NCBI RefSeq assembly: GCF_019704555.1
Contig: NZ_AP024745.1
Coordinates: 4,782,501-4,846,500 of the forward strand
Source of the DNA: Actinoplanes sp. L3-i22
GTDB taxonomy: Bacteria > Actinomycetota > Actinomycetes > Mycobacteriales > Micromonosporaceae
Direction: 5' to 3'
Length of the DNA: 64,000 bases
In this document: positions 1 to 8,527 of the stretch, piece after piece
Layout: the number at the start of each line of letters is the position of its first letter
Position numbering within the stretch: the first letter of the stretch is position 1
Program-made: the position numbers and the translations under genes
Notes under the pieces: generated by a model
Database searches by the model: none
What the model saw: the letters and a program-made list of their open reading frames with translations, nothing else
What the model was told of the DNA's origin: nothing

Positions 1-1
1 G

Positions 2-961
2 ATACCGCTGGCCCGGCTGCGCGACCTGGCCCTGGTCCCGGCGATCGTGATCATCGCGATCGTCGGGCAGATCGTCAGCCCGGTCTTCCTGCAGCCGGAC
101 AACCTGCTCAACGTGCTGCAGACGATGTCCGAGATCGCGCTGCTGGTGCTGGCCGAGGCGATGATCCTGATCGTGCGGAAGATGGACCTGTCGCTGGAAT
201 CGACCATGGGCCTGGCCCCGGGCGTGGCGGCGTGGCTGGTCGTCCCGGTCGGCACCGGTCACGGGCTGGGCCTGCTGCCCGGCGGGTGGGCGATCCCGAT
301 CACCCTGGCCGTGGGCGCGCTCATCGGGGTGGTCAACGCGGTGCTGATCATCCGGTTCGGGCTCAACGGCTTCATCGTCACCCTCGGGATGCTCATCGTG
401 TTGCGCGGCACGCTGACCGGCATCTCCGGCGGCCAGACGTTCTTCCGCCTGCCGCCCTCGATGCTCTACCTGGGCACTGCCCAGTGGCTGGGCGTGCCCG
501 CGTCCATCTGGCTGTGCCTGACCCTGTTCGCGGTGGCCGTGCTCGTGCTGGGCTGGACCAGTTTCGGACGCTCGCTCTACGCGATCGGGGGCAACCTCGA
601 CGCGGCCCGGGCCGCGGGCATCCGCACCGGGCGCGTGCTGTGGACCGTGATCGTCACCGGTAGCGTGCTGGCCGCGCTGGCCGGGCTGCTGCTGTCCGGG
701 CGGCTCGCCTCGGTCGCCTCGGCACAGGGCAACGGCTACATCTTCACCGTCTTCGCGGCGGCCGTCATCGGCGGCATCAGCCTCGACGGCGGCAAGGGCA
801 CCATGGTCGGCGCGTTCACCGGGATCCTGCTGCTGTTCATGATCCAGAACGTGCTCACCCTGGCCGGCATCCCCGCGCAGTGGATCGGGGCGCTCAACGG
901 GCTGATCATTCTCGGCGCGCTGATCGTCTCGCGGATCACCGGTGGCAAGGCCCAGGACTGA
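2..961 (+). CDS. Sugar ABC transporter permease (RbsC/AraH type), 5' end outside window
   Basis: Membrane subunit of a carbohydrate ABC importer of the BPD_transp_2 family (ribose/rhamnose/xylose class). The reading frame is open to base 2, so the true start lies upstream; a GTG at 47 is internal. At least eight hydrophobic segments alternate with short loops. The cytoplasmic loop with the [11 protein letters not shown] sequence near the C-terminus is the conserved motif that contacts the ATPase in this family. The gene ends 22 bases before L-fuconate dehydratase, suggesting one operon and therefore a deoxy-sugar or sugar-acid substrate such as fucose or rhamnose. Substrate is inferred from context only; the family assignment is firm. 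Confidence 0.88.
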   Translation: MPLARLRDLALVPAIVIIAIVGQIVSPVFLQPDNLLNVLQTMSEIALLVLAEAMILIVRKMDLSLESTMGLAPGVAAWLVVPVGTGHGLGLLPGGWAIPITLAVGALIGVVNAVLIIRFGLNGFIVTLGMLIVLRGTLTGISGGQTFFRLPPSMLYLGTAQWLGVPASIWLCLTLFAVAVLVLGWTSFGRSLYAIGGNLDAARAAGIRTGRVLWTVIVTGSVLAALAGLLLSGRLASVASAQGNGYIFTVFAAAVIGGISLDGGKGTMVGAFTGILLLFMIQNVLTLAGIPAQWIGALNGLIILGALIVSRITGGKAQD

Positions 962-983
962 GCTCGCGACAGGAGTAGTCACC

Positions 984-2297
984 ATGGCCGGTTCGGCGCG
1001 CATCACCGCCCTGGACGTCCTCGACGTGCGCTTCCCGACCTCCGATCAGCTGGACGGATCGGACGCGATGAATCCGGAACCGGACTATTCGGCCGCCTAC
1101 GTCCGGCTGCGCACCGACGCCGGCGACGACGCGGACGGGCACGCGCTGACCTTCACCACCGGGCGGGGCAACGACGTGCAGGCCAACGCGATCGCCGCGC
1201 TGGCCCCGTACGTGGTCGGGCGCCCGGTCGCCCAGGTGTGCGACGACCTCGGCGGCTTCGCCCGCGCACTGATCCACGATCCGCAACTGCGCTGGCTCGG
1301 CCCGGAGAAGGGCGTCATCCACATGGCCACCGGCGCGGTCGTCAACGCCGCCTGGGACCTGGCCGCCAAGCGGGCCGGCAAGCCGGTCTGGCGCCACCTC
1401 GCCGACATGTCACCGGCCGAGCTCGTCGCCCAGATCGACTTCCGCTGGCTCTCCGACGCGCTGACCCCCGGCGAGGCGCTCGACCTGCTGCGCCGGGCCC
1501 GAGCGGGCCGCGACGAGCGGATCGCGACGCTGCTCGAACACGGCTACCCCGCGTACACCAGCACGCCCGGCTGGCTGGGCTACTCCGACGAGAAACTCGC
1601 CCGGCTCGCGCGGCAGGCCGTCGCCGACGGCTTCGCCCAGATCAAGCTGAAGGTCGGCGCCTCGGTCGAGGACGACGTGCGGCGCATGCGCGCGGCCCGG
1701 GCGGCGGTCGGCGACGACGTGCGCATCGCCGTCGACGCCAACCAGCGCTGGGACGTGCAGCCGGCCATCGACTGGATGCGGCGGCTCGCGCCGTACGACC
1801 CGTACTGGATCGAGGAGCCCACCTCGCCCGACGACGTGCTCGGGCACGCCGCCGTGCGCCGGGCGCTGCACCCGATCAAGGTCGCCACCGGCGAGCACGG
1901 GGCCAACCGGGTGGTCTTCAAGCAGCTGTTGCAGGCCGGCGCGGTCGACATCGTCCAGATCGACGCGTCCCGGGTCGGCGGGATCAACGAGAACCTCGCG
2001 ATCCTGCTGCTCGCCGCGAAGTTCGGGGTGCCGGTCTGCCCGCACGCCGGCGGCGTCGGACTGTGCGAGATGGTCCAGCACCTGGCGATGTTCGACTTCG
2101 TCGCGGTCTCCGCGACCATGCGCGACCGGGTCATCGAGTACGTCGACCACCTGCACGAGCACTTCCTGCACCCGGCGCGCGTGCTGGCCGGGCGCTATGT
2201 CGCGCCGGCCGCACCCGGACTGCACGCGCAGATGCACCCGGCCTCCCTGGCGCGCTACGCCTATCCCGCCGGACCCGTGTGGGCCGGTCGTGCCTGA
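984..2297 (+). CDS. fucD: L-fuconate dehydratase (enolase superfamily)
   Basis: Predicted to dehydrate L-fuconate to 2-keto-3-deoxy-L-fuconate in the non-phosphorylated L-fucose pathway. The 437-residue protein has the mandelate-racemase fold. Visible signatures are the KLKVG Lys-x-Lys base, the metal ligands in [15 protein letters not shown] and ATGEHG, the QIDASRVGG strand, and the [17 protein letters not shown] segment, which closely matches characterised bacterial FucD and human ENOSF1-type sequences as remembered. ATG 984 is chosen because AGGAG lies 7 bases upstream; an in-frame ATG at 942 would overlap the permease. It sits between a sugar permease and a GntR regulator, consistent with an inducible deoxy-sugar operon. 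D-galactonate or rhamnonate dehydratase is a less likely alternative. Confidence 0.85.
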   Translation: MAGSARITALDVLDVRFPTSDQLDGSDAMNPEPDYSAAYVRLRTDAGDDADGHALTFTTGRGNDVQANAIAALAPYVVGRPVAQVCDDLGGFARALIHDPQLRWLGPEKGVIHMATGAVVNAAWDLAAKRAGKPVWRHLADMSPAELVAQIDFRWLSDALTPGEALDLLRRARAGRDERIATLLEHGYPAYTSTPGWLGYSDEKLARLARQAVADGFAQIKLKVGASVEDDVRRMRAARAAVGDDVRIAVDANQRWDVQPAIDWMRRLAPYDPYWIEEPTSPDDVLGHAAVRRALHPIKVATGEHGANRVVFKQLLQAGAVDIVQIDASRVGGINENLAILLLAAKFGVPVCPHAGGVGLCEMVQHLAMFDFVAVSATMRDRVIEYVDHLHEHFLHPARVLAGRYVAPAAPGLHAQMHPASLARYAYPAGPVWAGRA

Positions 2298-2373
2298 GCG
2301 CGCCGGGACCCGGCGCAGAATGATCCGGCCGATGACCACCGGCCCGAGCCGGGAGATCCATGAAGGAGTCACC

Positions 2374-3060
2374 GTGTCGCTTACCGACAAGGCCATCGCC
2401 CGCATCCGCGAGCGGATCCAGTCCGGTGAGCTGGCCCCCGGATCGAAACTGCCGGCCGAGCCGGAACTGGCCGTCCAGTTGGGGTTGTCGCGCAACCTCA
2501 TGCGCGAGGCGGTCAAGGCCCTGCAGGTGGCCCACGTACTGGAGGTACGCCGCGGCGACGGCACCTACGTCACCAGCCTGCAGCCGGACATGCTGCTGGG
2601 CGGCCTCGGCGGAGCGGTCGAGCTGCTGCAGGGCGACGCCGGCACGCTGCTGGACCTGATGGAGGTGCGGCGGCTGTTCGAGCCGGCGGCCTCCGCGCTG
2701 GCCGCCACCCGGATCGCCGAGCCGGGACTGGCCGAGGTGAAACGGCACCTCGACGCGATGCGCCGCGCCGGCGACGACGTCGAACTGCTCAACCTGCACG
2801 ACGCCGCATTCCACCGCGCGGTCATCGCGGCCACCGGCAACGACACCCTGGTCAGCCTGCTGGAGGGCATCTCCGGCAAGACCCTGCGCGCGCGCATCTG
2901 GCGCGGACTGGTCGACGGCGACGCCGCCGGCCGCACGGTGGCCGAACACGAGGCGATCTACCAGGCGCTGGTCACGCGGGACGGTCCGCTCGCGCAGGCG
3001 GCGGCCCTGCTGCACGTCAGCAACACCGAGAGCTGGCTGCGCGAACACCTGCGCCAGTGA
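2374..3060 (+). CDS. GntR/FadR-family transcriptional regulator
   Basis: The 228-residue protein has an N-terminal winged helix (residues ~5-70, including PGSKLPAEPELAVQLGLSRNLMREA and RRGDGTYV) followed by an all-helical FCD effector domain. The FCD domain keeps the metal-binding pattern: Asp/His in the HDAAFHRAV helix and His in AEHEAIYQAL. Such regulators usually repress the adjacent sugar-acid operon until the substrate binds. GTG 2374 is chosen because of the strong GAAGGAG 6 bases upstream; earlier in-frame ATG codons at 2320 and 2332 have no such site. It lies 76 bases after fucD on the same strand and probably controls the fucD/permease operon. The effector is inferred to be a deoxy-sugar acid. 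Confidence 0.85.
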   Translation: MSLTDKAIARIRERIQSGELAPGSKLPAEPELAVQLGLSRNLMREAVKALQVAHVLEVRRGDGTYVTSLQPDMLLGGLGGAVELLQGDAGTLLDLMEVRRLFEPAASALAATRIAEPGLAEVKRHLDAMRRAGDDVELLNLHDAAFHRAVIAATGNDTLVSLLEGISGKTLRARIWRGLVDGDAAGRTVAEHEAIYQALVTRDGPLAQAAALLHVSNTESWLREHLRQ

Positions 3061-3106
3061 GTTCCCGACCAGATCAAGATCAAAATCAAGCGCTGACGGT
3101 ACGGCG

Positions 3107-3508
3107 TCAGGGACGCAAACTGTCGATGATGGCCAGGACGTCGCCCGCGCCCGCGCCGGCGGGCACCTCGGCCGTCGTCCCGTCCCCGGAGGTCGTGAGG
3201 ATGCCGGCCGGCTGCCCGGGGCCGAGCCAGGCGCGGAACCAGGCGAACATGGCGGCGGCCTCGATCCCGGTTCCGGACTGGATGCTGAACGAGCCGTCGC
3301 CGTCCGGTTCGACCGACAGGGTGCAGCTGAGCGGCCGCCCGTCGCCGACCGGGGTGCTCAGCATGACGCCGGTGTTGCCGCTGCCCATCACGATCTCGGC
3401 GCTGAGCTCGGCGCCGGGCCAGTCCCGCGCGGCGGCGCTGCGGAAAGCGGCGGCATCCAGCTGCCAGCGGCTGCCGGGACGGGGGACGAGCATGACGTCG
3501 AAGCTCAC
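3107..3508 (-). CDS. Hypothetical protein, 133 aa
   Basis: I do not recognise the family. The product is a compact 133-residue soluble protein beginning MSFDVMLVPRPGSRWQLD, with no signal peptide or membrane segment. It is rich in Gly, Ala and Pro with short beta-prone stretches (GVMLSTPVGDGR, LSCTLSVEPDGDGSFSI) and a conserved-looking Trp-containing helix (AMFAWFRAWL). The GTG start at 3508 has GAAAGG 8 bases upstream. It is convergent with the GntR gene and lies downstream of a TetR gene on the same strand after an 80-base gap. Codon usage matches its neighbours, so it is probably a real gene; function unknown. Confidence 0.6.
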   Translation of the reverse strand: MSFDVMLVPRPGSRWQLDAAAFRSAAARDWPGAELSAEIVMGSGNTGVMLSTPVGDGRPLSCTLSVEPDGDGSFSIQSGTGIEAAAMFAWFRAWLGPGQPAGILTTSGDGTTAEVPAGAGAGDVLAIIDSLRP

Positions 3509-3588
3509 GGCACGGCCCTTTCCAGAGAGCGGCAGGAGCGTCTGGGGGATGACAACGATACGGCCGCGGGTGTGGTGACCGGCTCCGC

Positions 3589-4188
3589 TCAGCGGCGAGG
3601 CAGCACCTGCGCGCCGAGCTGCGAGGTCAGCAGCGCATCGGTCGCGTCGTCGACCAGCGTCTCGCCGTGCGCCGGCGTGATCCGCCGCGACGTGATCAGG
3701 GCGGCCGTGCCCTGCATCGACGCGGCGAACAGCAGCTTGAACCGCTCCCGGGCGCCATCGTCGGCCCGGCCGCCGGCGGAATCGGCCAGCGTGCCGTCGA
3801 GCAGCGTGAACAGCCGGACCGCGGCGTCGTTGACCGGCCCGGCCGGGTCGTTCGACTTGGCCGCGAACATCAGCTCCATCAGCGCCGCGTTGTCGACGGC
3901 GAAGCCGACGTAGGCCCGCCCCACCAGGCGGATCCGCTCCCGGATCGGGCCCGGGGTGCGCAGCGCGGCCCCCACCTGCTCGGCCATCCGGTCGAAGCCC
4001 TGCTCGGCGAGGGCGTCGAGCAGCGCCTGCCGATCGATGAAGTGGCTGCGCGGCGCGCCGTGGCTGACCCCGGCCTGCCGGGCGAGCTCGCGCAGCGACA
4101 GCCCGTCGACGCCGCTCTCGCGCAGCATCGCCTCGGCCTGTTCGAGCAGGACCGCCCGCAGGTTGCCGTGGTGGAAGGGCCGCCTCAT
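3589..4188 (-). CDS. TetR-family repressor of the divergent SDR gene
   Basis: The 199-residue protein has an N-terminal TetR helix-turn-helix (residues ~5-52: HGNLRAVLLEQAEAML, SLRELARQAGVSHGAPRSHF) and a helical ligand-binding domain. The start ATG 4188 is placed directly before the MRRPFHHGNLR segment typical of the family; the longer open frame upstream has no homologous features. It is divergent from an SDR gene at 4269 across an 80-base gap that carries three evenly spaced palindromic sites (4210-4258). By family precedent it should repress both itself and the SDR until a small hydrophobic ligand binds. Confidence 0.85.
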   Translation of the reverse strand: MRRPFHHGNLRAVLLEQAEAMLRESGVDGLSLRELARQAGVSHGAPRSHFIDRQALLDALAEQGFDRMAEQVGAALRTPGPIRERIRLVGRAYVGFAVDNAALMELMFAAKSNDPAGPVNDAAVRLFTLLDGTLADSAGGRADDGARERFKLLFAASMQGTAALITSRRITPAHGETLVDDATDALLTSQLGAQVLPRR

Positions 4189-4209
4189 CCGCTGATCATA
4201 CCGCAGCGG

Positions 4210-4258
4210 TAGACGCCGACTAGATTCTAGACGTTGACTATTTTCTAGACACTGCCTA
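4210..4258. promoter_or_regulatory. Triple tandem operator, probable TetR binding array
   Basis: Three near-palindromic 13-mers start at 4210, 4228 and 4246: TAGACGCCGACTA, TAGACGTTGACTA and TAGACACTGCCTA. They fit TAG-N-C-N3-G-N-CTA and are spaced exactly 18 bases apart. The AT-rich array fills the gap between the divergent TetR and SDR genes, where an autorepressing TetR would bind. Binding is inferred; the repeat structure is seen directly. Confidence 0.7.
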
Positions 4259-4268
4259 GCTTGGTGGC

Positions 4269-5150
4269 ATGACCTCGAAGCCTTTCCCACTTCCGGACCT
4301 GACCGGGCGAACCGTCGTCGTGACCGGGGCGACCAGCGGCATCGGCCTGTCCACCGCACGAGCCTTCGGCGCCGCGCACGCCCGGGTCGTGCTGGCCGTG
4401 CGTGACCCGGCCAAGGGGGCCGCCGCCGCGGCCTCGATCCCCGGCGGGGCGATCGTGCGAGCGCTCGACCTGGCCGACCTGAGTTCCGTGCGCCGGTTCG
4501 CCGACGACTGGCAGGGCCCGATCGACGTGCTGGTCAACAACGCCGGCGTCTCCTCGCCGACCCGGCAGCGCACCACCGACGGCTTCGAGCTGCAGTTGGG
4601 CACCAACCACCTCGGCCCGTTCGCGTTGACCAACCTGCTGCTGCCGCACGTCACCGGGCGCGTCGTCGCGCTGTCCTCGCAGGCCGAGCGGGCCGCCCGG
4701 ATCAACCTCGACGACCTGTTCCAGGAGCGCACGCCGTACCGGGAATCCCGGGTCTACGCCGCGTCCAAGCTGGCCAACCTGCTGTTCATCACCGAGCTGC
4801 AGCGCCGGCTGGCCGCCGCCGGCTCCGCGGTGCTGGCCGCCGCCGCGCATCCGGGCCTGGTCGCCACCGACATGACCCGCGGCAGTGGCGGCACGCTGAG
4901 CCGGCTCGCCGTGCGCTACCTGGCCCAGAGTCCGGAGCAGGGCGCGCTGCCGGTGCTGTTCGCCGCCACCGCCGACATTCCGCCGGGCGCCTTCACCGGC
5001 CCCGAGCACGCGTTGCACATGCGCGGCGGGGCCGAACTGATCGGCCGCTCCAAACGTTCCCGCGACCCCGAACTGGCGCGCCGGCTGTGGATCGCGTCCG
5101 AGAAATTGACCGGAGTCACCTTCGGCCTGCACGCCGACATGGAGAAATGA
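4269..5150 (+). CDS. Short-chain dehydrogenase/reductase (SDR)
   Basis: NAD(P)-dependent oxidoreductase of 293 residues with a Rossmann fold. The cofactor motif TGATSGIG is at residues ~20-27, the NNAG motif follows in VLVNNAGVSS, and the catalytic Tyr-x3-Lys is in VYAASKLANLLF. It resembles the retinol-dehydrogenase-like SDR group acting on hydrophobic alcohols or ketones; substrate unknown. ATG 4269 lies just after the triple operator, so transcription is probably governed by the divergent TetR. Its stop codon overlaps the start of the next gene (TGATG), indicating translational coupling with the NAD(P)-binding protein. Confidence 0.85.
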   Translation: MTSKPFPLPDLTGRTVVVTGATSGIGLSTARAFGAAHARVVLAVRDPAKGAAAAASIPGGAIVRALDLADLSSVRRFADDWQGPIDVLVNNAGVSSPTRQRTTDGFELQLGTNHLGPFALTNLLLPHVTGRVVALSSQAERAARINLDDLFQERTPYRESRVYAASKLANLLFITELQRRLAAAGSAVLAAAAHPGLVATDMTRGSGGTLSRLAVRYLAQSPEQGALPVLFAATADIPPGAFTGPEHALHMRGGAELIGRSKRSRDPELARRLWIASEKLTGVTFGLHADMEK

Positions 5151-5794
5151 TGCGGCAGAAGACGTTCCTGGTATTCGGCGCCACCGGCCAGACGGGTCAG
5201 CACTTCGTCGCCCTCGCCCTGAAAGCGGGACACAAAGTCAGAGCCCTGGCCCGCAATCCCGAGAAGCTCACCTCGACCGGCGCCGATCTGCGGGTGCACC
5301 CGGGATCCATCCACACCGCCGCCGACTGGGCGGGCCTGGTACCCGGCGCCGACTACGTGGTCGCCATGCTCGGCGACCGGAAAACCCAGGAAAAGCACAA
5401 CATCAACACCGCTTTTGTACGGTCGTTGATCCCGGCCATGCGTGCACACGGCGTCAAACGATTGCTCTACCAGGCGGGCGGCTTGACCCGAGTCCCGGGC
5501 CGGCGCCTCTCGCCGGTTGTCTGGACGATCCGCAAGAGCGTGGCCCGCGGCTACGAGGGCCAGCACCGCGACAACGAAGCGGTCCTGCGGTACCTGATGC
5601 AGGACGCCGGCGACATCGAATGGATGGTGCACCGGGCCGGCATCGGCTCGAACGGCCCGTCCCGCGGAGTCCTGCAGCGCTCCGCGAGCAAGATCAGCAT
5701 CGCGACCTTCCAGGATTGCGCCGCGTACAACTACCGCACGGTCCTGGACCCCGCCGCCGTCCACACCTACGACATGAGCAAATACCAGAAGTGA
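5150..5794 (+). CDS. NAD(P)-binding atypical SDR (NmrA/BVR-B-like)
   Basis: The 214-residue protein begins with KTFLVFGATGQTGQHFV, the G-x-x-G-x-x-G nucleotide-binding motif of atypical SDRs such as flavin reductase/biliverdin-reductase-B-like proteins. There is no catalytic Tyr-x3-Lys pair, as expected for this class. ATG 5150 is preferred over ATG 5147 because GGAG at 5141-5144 is better spaced from it. It is translationally coupled to the SDR upstream and so probably belongs to the same TetR-controlled unit. Reductase or NADPH-sensor roles are both possible; the substrate cannot be told from sequence. Confidence 0.75.
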   Translation: MRQKTFLVFGATGQTGQHFVALALKAGHKVRALARNPEKLTSTGADLRVHPGSIHTAADWAGLVPGADYVVAMLGDRKTQEKHNINTAFVRSLIPAMRAHGVKRLLYQAGGLTRVPGRRLSPVVWTIRKSVARGYEGQHRDNEAVLRYLMQDAGDIEWMVHRAGIGSNGPSRGVLQRSASKISIATFQDCAAYNYRTVLDPAAVHTYDMSKYQK

Positions 5795-5856
5795 CCGAAC
5801 GCGTCGATCGATCGGCGTAACAGGGACTTGGACGCGAGACGGGCCACTGGTACTAG

Positions 5857-7494
5857 TTGGGTGTGTTGAGGGCCATCGCGTGGGCCGTGCTGGGAATCGG
5901 TAGCACGACCGCCATCGTTTACGGGGTCCGTCGCCACCGGCCGGCCCGGAGCGGACCCTGGCTGCTGCTGGCCGGCGCCATCGCGGCGAGCACCGCCGGC
6001 GACGTGCTGACCGCGCTCAACCGGCCCGGCCTGGCCGATGTCTGCTTCTACGTCATGATCGTGCTGGTCGCCGGCTGTCTGCTGCAGCTGACCCGGGTCG
6101 GCGCGATCCTGGTCGACCGGGCCCGGCTGATCGACCTGCTCGCGCTGGCGTGCTCGACGCTGCTGGCGGTCTGGGTGTTCGTCATCGGCGACGCGGGCCA
6201 GATCGGCGAAGTCTCCGGGGCGTACGTCATCGGCGCCCTGCTGCTGCTCGCGGTCGTCGTCCGGCTGCTGGTCGCCGTGGGCCGCAACCTCTCGGCCGTG
6301 CTGCTGGTCATCGGCGCGGTGGGGGTGCTGGTCAGCGACATCGCGCAGCCGCTGTGGCCGGGCCGGCTCAGCGAGTCCGGGTTCGTGGTGCTCTACCTGG
6401 CCTGGGGCGCCGCCGCGCTGCACCCGTCGATGCTGCGGCTCACCGACCCGGTGACGCCGCGGCCGAGCCCGTGGCGGGTGCGCTGGGCGGCGCTGCTGGG
6501 CATCTCGGTCGCCACCCCGCCGGTCGTGCTGATGATCGAGGCGGTCAACGGGACGGTCGGCGACGGCGTGGTGATCGCCGTGGCCGGTGCGATCACGCTG
6601 CTGCTGACCATCACGCGGCTGGCCGACTCGGTGACCCTCAACGGCCAGGCCCTGACCCGTGAGCGCGGCCTGCGCCAGGCCAGCGCCGCGCTGGTCGCCG
6701 CCGCCGACACCGCGGCCGTGGACCGGGCCGTGCGCGCCGCGATCGCCGAGCTGATGCCACCGGCCGCGATCCGCAGCACCGACTTCGCCGTCGAGGACCG
6801 CCAGCTCACGCCGGAAGCGGTGCCCGGCGCCGGCCCACCACGCCGCAGCTGGTGGGCCGGGAGCGTGCAGGGCGACTACGCCACGCTGGTCTGTCCGCTC
6901 TGGCTGGAGCCGCTCGACGTCGCCCGGCCCAGCGGCGGCGCCCTGACCCTGGTCGGCCGCCGCGACACCCTGAGCGCCACCCGCGACACCCTGGAGGTGT
7001 TGGCCGGTCAGGCGGCGCTCGCGCTCGATCGCATCTGCCTCGTGGAGGCGGTCGGGCGCCGCGACAGCGACCTCTATCTGCGCGCGGTGATCCGCAACAG
7101 CGCGGACATCATGGTGGTGATCGACCCGGACCGGCGCGTCCGCTACGCCAGTCCGTCGCTGCGCGAGCTGCTCGGCGTCGATGACCTGCCACCACTGGCC
7201 ACCCTCGACGACCTGGTCGATCCCGACGATCGCGGTCAGCTGCGCCAGGCCTTCGACAGCGCGGGCGACGGCGTGGTGTTCTGCTCGCTGCGGCGCGCCG
7301 ACGACAGCCAGGTGATGGTCGAAGCCACCTACCGCGACCTGCGCGAGGACCGTCTGGTCCAAGGCTTCGTCGTAACCATGCGGCGTTTCCCCCAGGGCCA
7401 TGAGCCGAACGAGCAGCTGCGCCATGGCGACAACCTGGACGACCTACCGGCTCGGTTGAACCGGCGCAGCTCCCGAGACAAGTTCCGCTACTGA
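5857..7494 (+). CDS. Polytopic membrane protein with GAF-like and PAS domains
   Basis: The 545-residue protein has about eight or nine membrane segments in residues 1-260, a GAF-like region (~275-390) and a PAS domain (~405-510; IRNSADIMVVIDPDRRVRYASPS). In Actinoplanes-type genomes this N-terminal layout usually precedes a GGDEF, EAL or kinase output domain. Here the frame stops shortly after the PAS domain with no output module. The TTG start at 5857 has no clear ribosome site; GTG 5863 is equally possible. A chemoreceptor C-terminal fragment follows in another frame, so the gene may have lost its output end through a deletion. It may also act as a stand-alone membrane sensor. Confidence 0.7.
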   Translation: MGVLRAIAWAVLGIGSTTAIVYGVRRHRPARSGPWLLLAGAIAASTAGDVLTALNRPGLADVCFYVMIVLVAGCLLQLTRVGAILVDRARLIDLLALACSTLLAVWVFVIGDAGQIGEVSGAYVIGALLLLAVVVRLLVAVGRNLSAVLLVIGAVGVLVSDIAQPLWPGRLSESGFVVLYLAWGAAALHPSMLRLTDPVTPRPSPWRVRWAALLGISVATPPVVLMIEAVNGTVGDGVVIAVAGAITLLLTITRLADSVTLNGQALTRERGLRQASAALVAAADTAAVDRAVRAAIAELMPPAAIRSTDFAVEDRQLTPEAVPGAGPPRRSWWAGSVQGDYATLVCPLWLEPLDVARPSGGALTLVGRRDTLSATRDTLEVLAGQAALALDRICLVEAVGRRDSDLYLRAVIRNSADIMVVIDPDRRVRYASPSLRELLGVDDLPPLATLDDLVDPDDRGQLRQAFDSAGDGVVFCSLRRADDSQVMVEATYRDLREDRLVQGFVVTMRRFPQGHEPNEQLRHGDNLDDLPARLNRRSSRDKFRY

Positions 7495-7502
7495 CTCCGG
7501 AA

Positions 7503-7640
7503 CCCGGCGACTCGAGCTACCGGGTCGCCGACACCACCGTCCGCACCCACGAGGCGGCGAACCAGACCGAGGCGGCCGCGGTCGAGCTGGCCACCCTCTC
7601 GCACCAGCTCCGGCTGGTCTCCGACCGCTTCCGTCTCTGA
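7503..7640 (+). pseudogene. Remnant: C-terminus of a methyl-accepting chemotaxis protein
   Basis: Read in the frame ending at the TGA 7638-7640, the sequence encodes VADTTVRTHEAANQTEAAA followed by ELATLSHQLRLVSDRFRL. This is the typical end of actinobacterial chemoreceptors: compare [20 protein letters not shown] and VGRFTL at the end of the intact receptor at 58633-60222. No start codon or signalling hairpin is present. The frame differs from that of the PAS protein just upstream, so this looks like the 3' scar of a larger gene lost by deletion. Confidence 0.6.
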
Positions 7641-7678
7641 CCCGGCCCCGCCGCTCGCCCACGTCGATCCAGGGTTGT

Positions 7679-8446
7679 TCAGGCGCGCATGGTGGTGCCG
7701 CCGTCGACGTTGAAGACCTGGCCGGTGGTCCAGGCGGACAAATCGGAGAGCAGGAACGCCGCGGTGGCGCCCAGGTCGGCCGGTTCGCCGTTTCGCCAGG
7801 ACGGGGTCTGCTGCAAGATCAGTTCCCGGTACGCCTCGGGCAGGTTGAGCTTGGTCTGCTCGGTGAGCACCAGGCCGGGGGAGAGGCTGTTGGCTCGGAT
7901 CCGGTCCTTGCCGTAGCGGCGCGCGACGTGCCGGGTGAGCGCGCTCACGCCCGCCTTGGTGACCTGGTAGGCCACCTTGTCGGGCATCCCGGCGTAGACG
8001 GCGTTGGAGATGGTGTTGACCACCGAGCCGCCCCCGCCGGCGATCATGTGCGGCAGCGCGTGCTTGAGGGTGAACAGGTAGCCGGTGAGGTTGACGTCGA
8101 TGGTGCGCTGCCACGCCTGCAGGTCGATCGTGGTCACGTCGGTGTCCCGGGCGACCTGCTCGGGGCTGATGTTGGCGGCCACGTTGAACAGGCCGTCGAT
8201 CCGGCCGTACTCCTTGATCGCCAGCTCGATCTGCGCGACGACCTGATCCTCGTCCGAGATGTCGGCAACCGTGGCGATCGCCTGGCCGCCGGCGTCGCGG
8301 GCCGCCTGCGCGGTGAAGGCGGCCGACGCCTCGACGATGTCGCTCACCACGATCTTCGCGCCGCCCGCGCCGAGCAGGGCGGCGGTCGCGGTAGCGATGC
8401 CCCCGGCGCCGGCGAAGACGACGACCTTGTCTTTCAGACCTTCCAT
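7679..8446 (-). CDS. Short-chain dehydrogenase/reductase (SDR)
   Basis: A 255-residue classical SDR. The cofactor loop reads AGAGGIATATAALL rather than the usual TGxxxGIG, with an acidic VVSDIVEAS segment after beta-2 that favours NAD(H). Ser (NTISNAVY), Tyr and Lys (AYQVTKAG) of the active site are present, and the C-terminus TGQVFNVDGGTTMRA is the standard SDR end. ATG 8446 is chosen because GGAG is 9 bases upstream; an earlier ATG 8455 abuts that site. A CGTACA-N4-TGTACG palindrome lies 41 bases upstream, placing the gene in the TetR regulon of the 8-14 kb cluster. Confidence 0.85.
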   Translation of the reverse strand: MEGLKDKVVVFAGAGGIATATAALLGAGGAKIVVSDIVEASAAFTAQAARDAGGQAIATVADISDEDQVVAQIELAIKEYGRIDGLFNVAANISPEQVARDTDVTTIDLQAWQRTIDVNLTGYLFTLKHALPHMIAGGGGSVVNTISNAVYAGMPDKVAYQVTKAGVSALTRHVARRYGKDRIRANSLSPGLVLTEQTKLNLPEAYRELILQQTPSWRNGEPADLGATAAFLLSDLSAWTTGQVFNVDGGTTMRA

Positions 8447-8486
8447 GACACCCATCTCCGTTTCGTACGCGTTACCGAATACGAAA

Positions 8487-8502
8487 CGTACATCTGTGTA
8501 CG
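8487..8502. promoter_or_regulatory. Regulon operator copy 1
   Basis: The 16-mer CGTACATCTGTGTACG is a CGTACA-N4-TGTACG palindrome upstream of the SDR starting at 8446. Three further copies occur at 10308, 13636 and 13703, all at promoters of the same catabolic cluster. Binding by the TetR protein encoded at 13744 is inferred from the copy at its own promoter. Confidence 0.75.
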
Positions 8503-8527
8503 GATAGTTGCCAGGGCGGAAACGGCC

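Noticed and set aside
3093..3110. CTGACG-N6-CGTCAG hairpin between the GntR and 133-residue genes
   Set aside because: Stem of six bases is too short to call a terminator confidently, and it overlaps the stop codon of the minus-strand gene.
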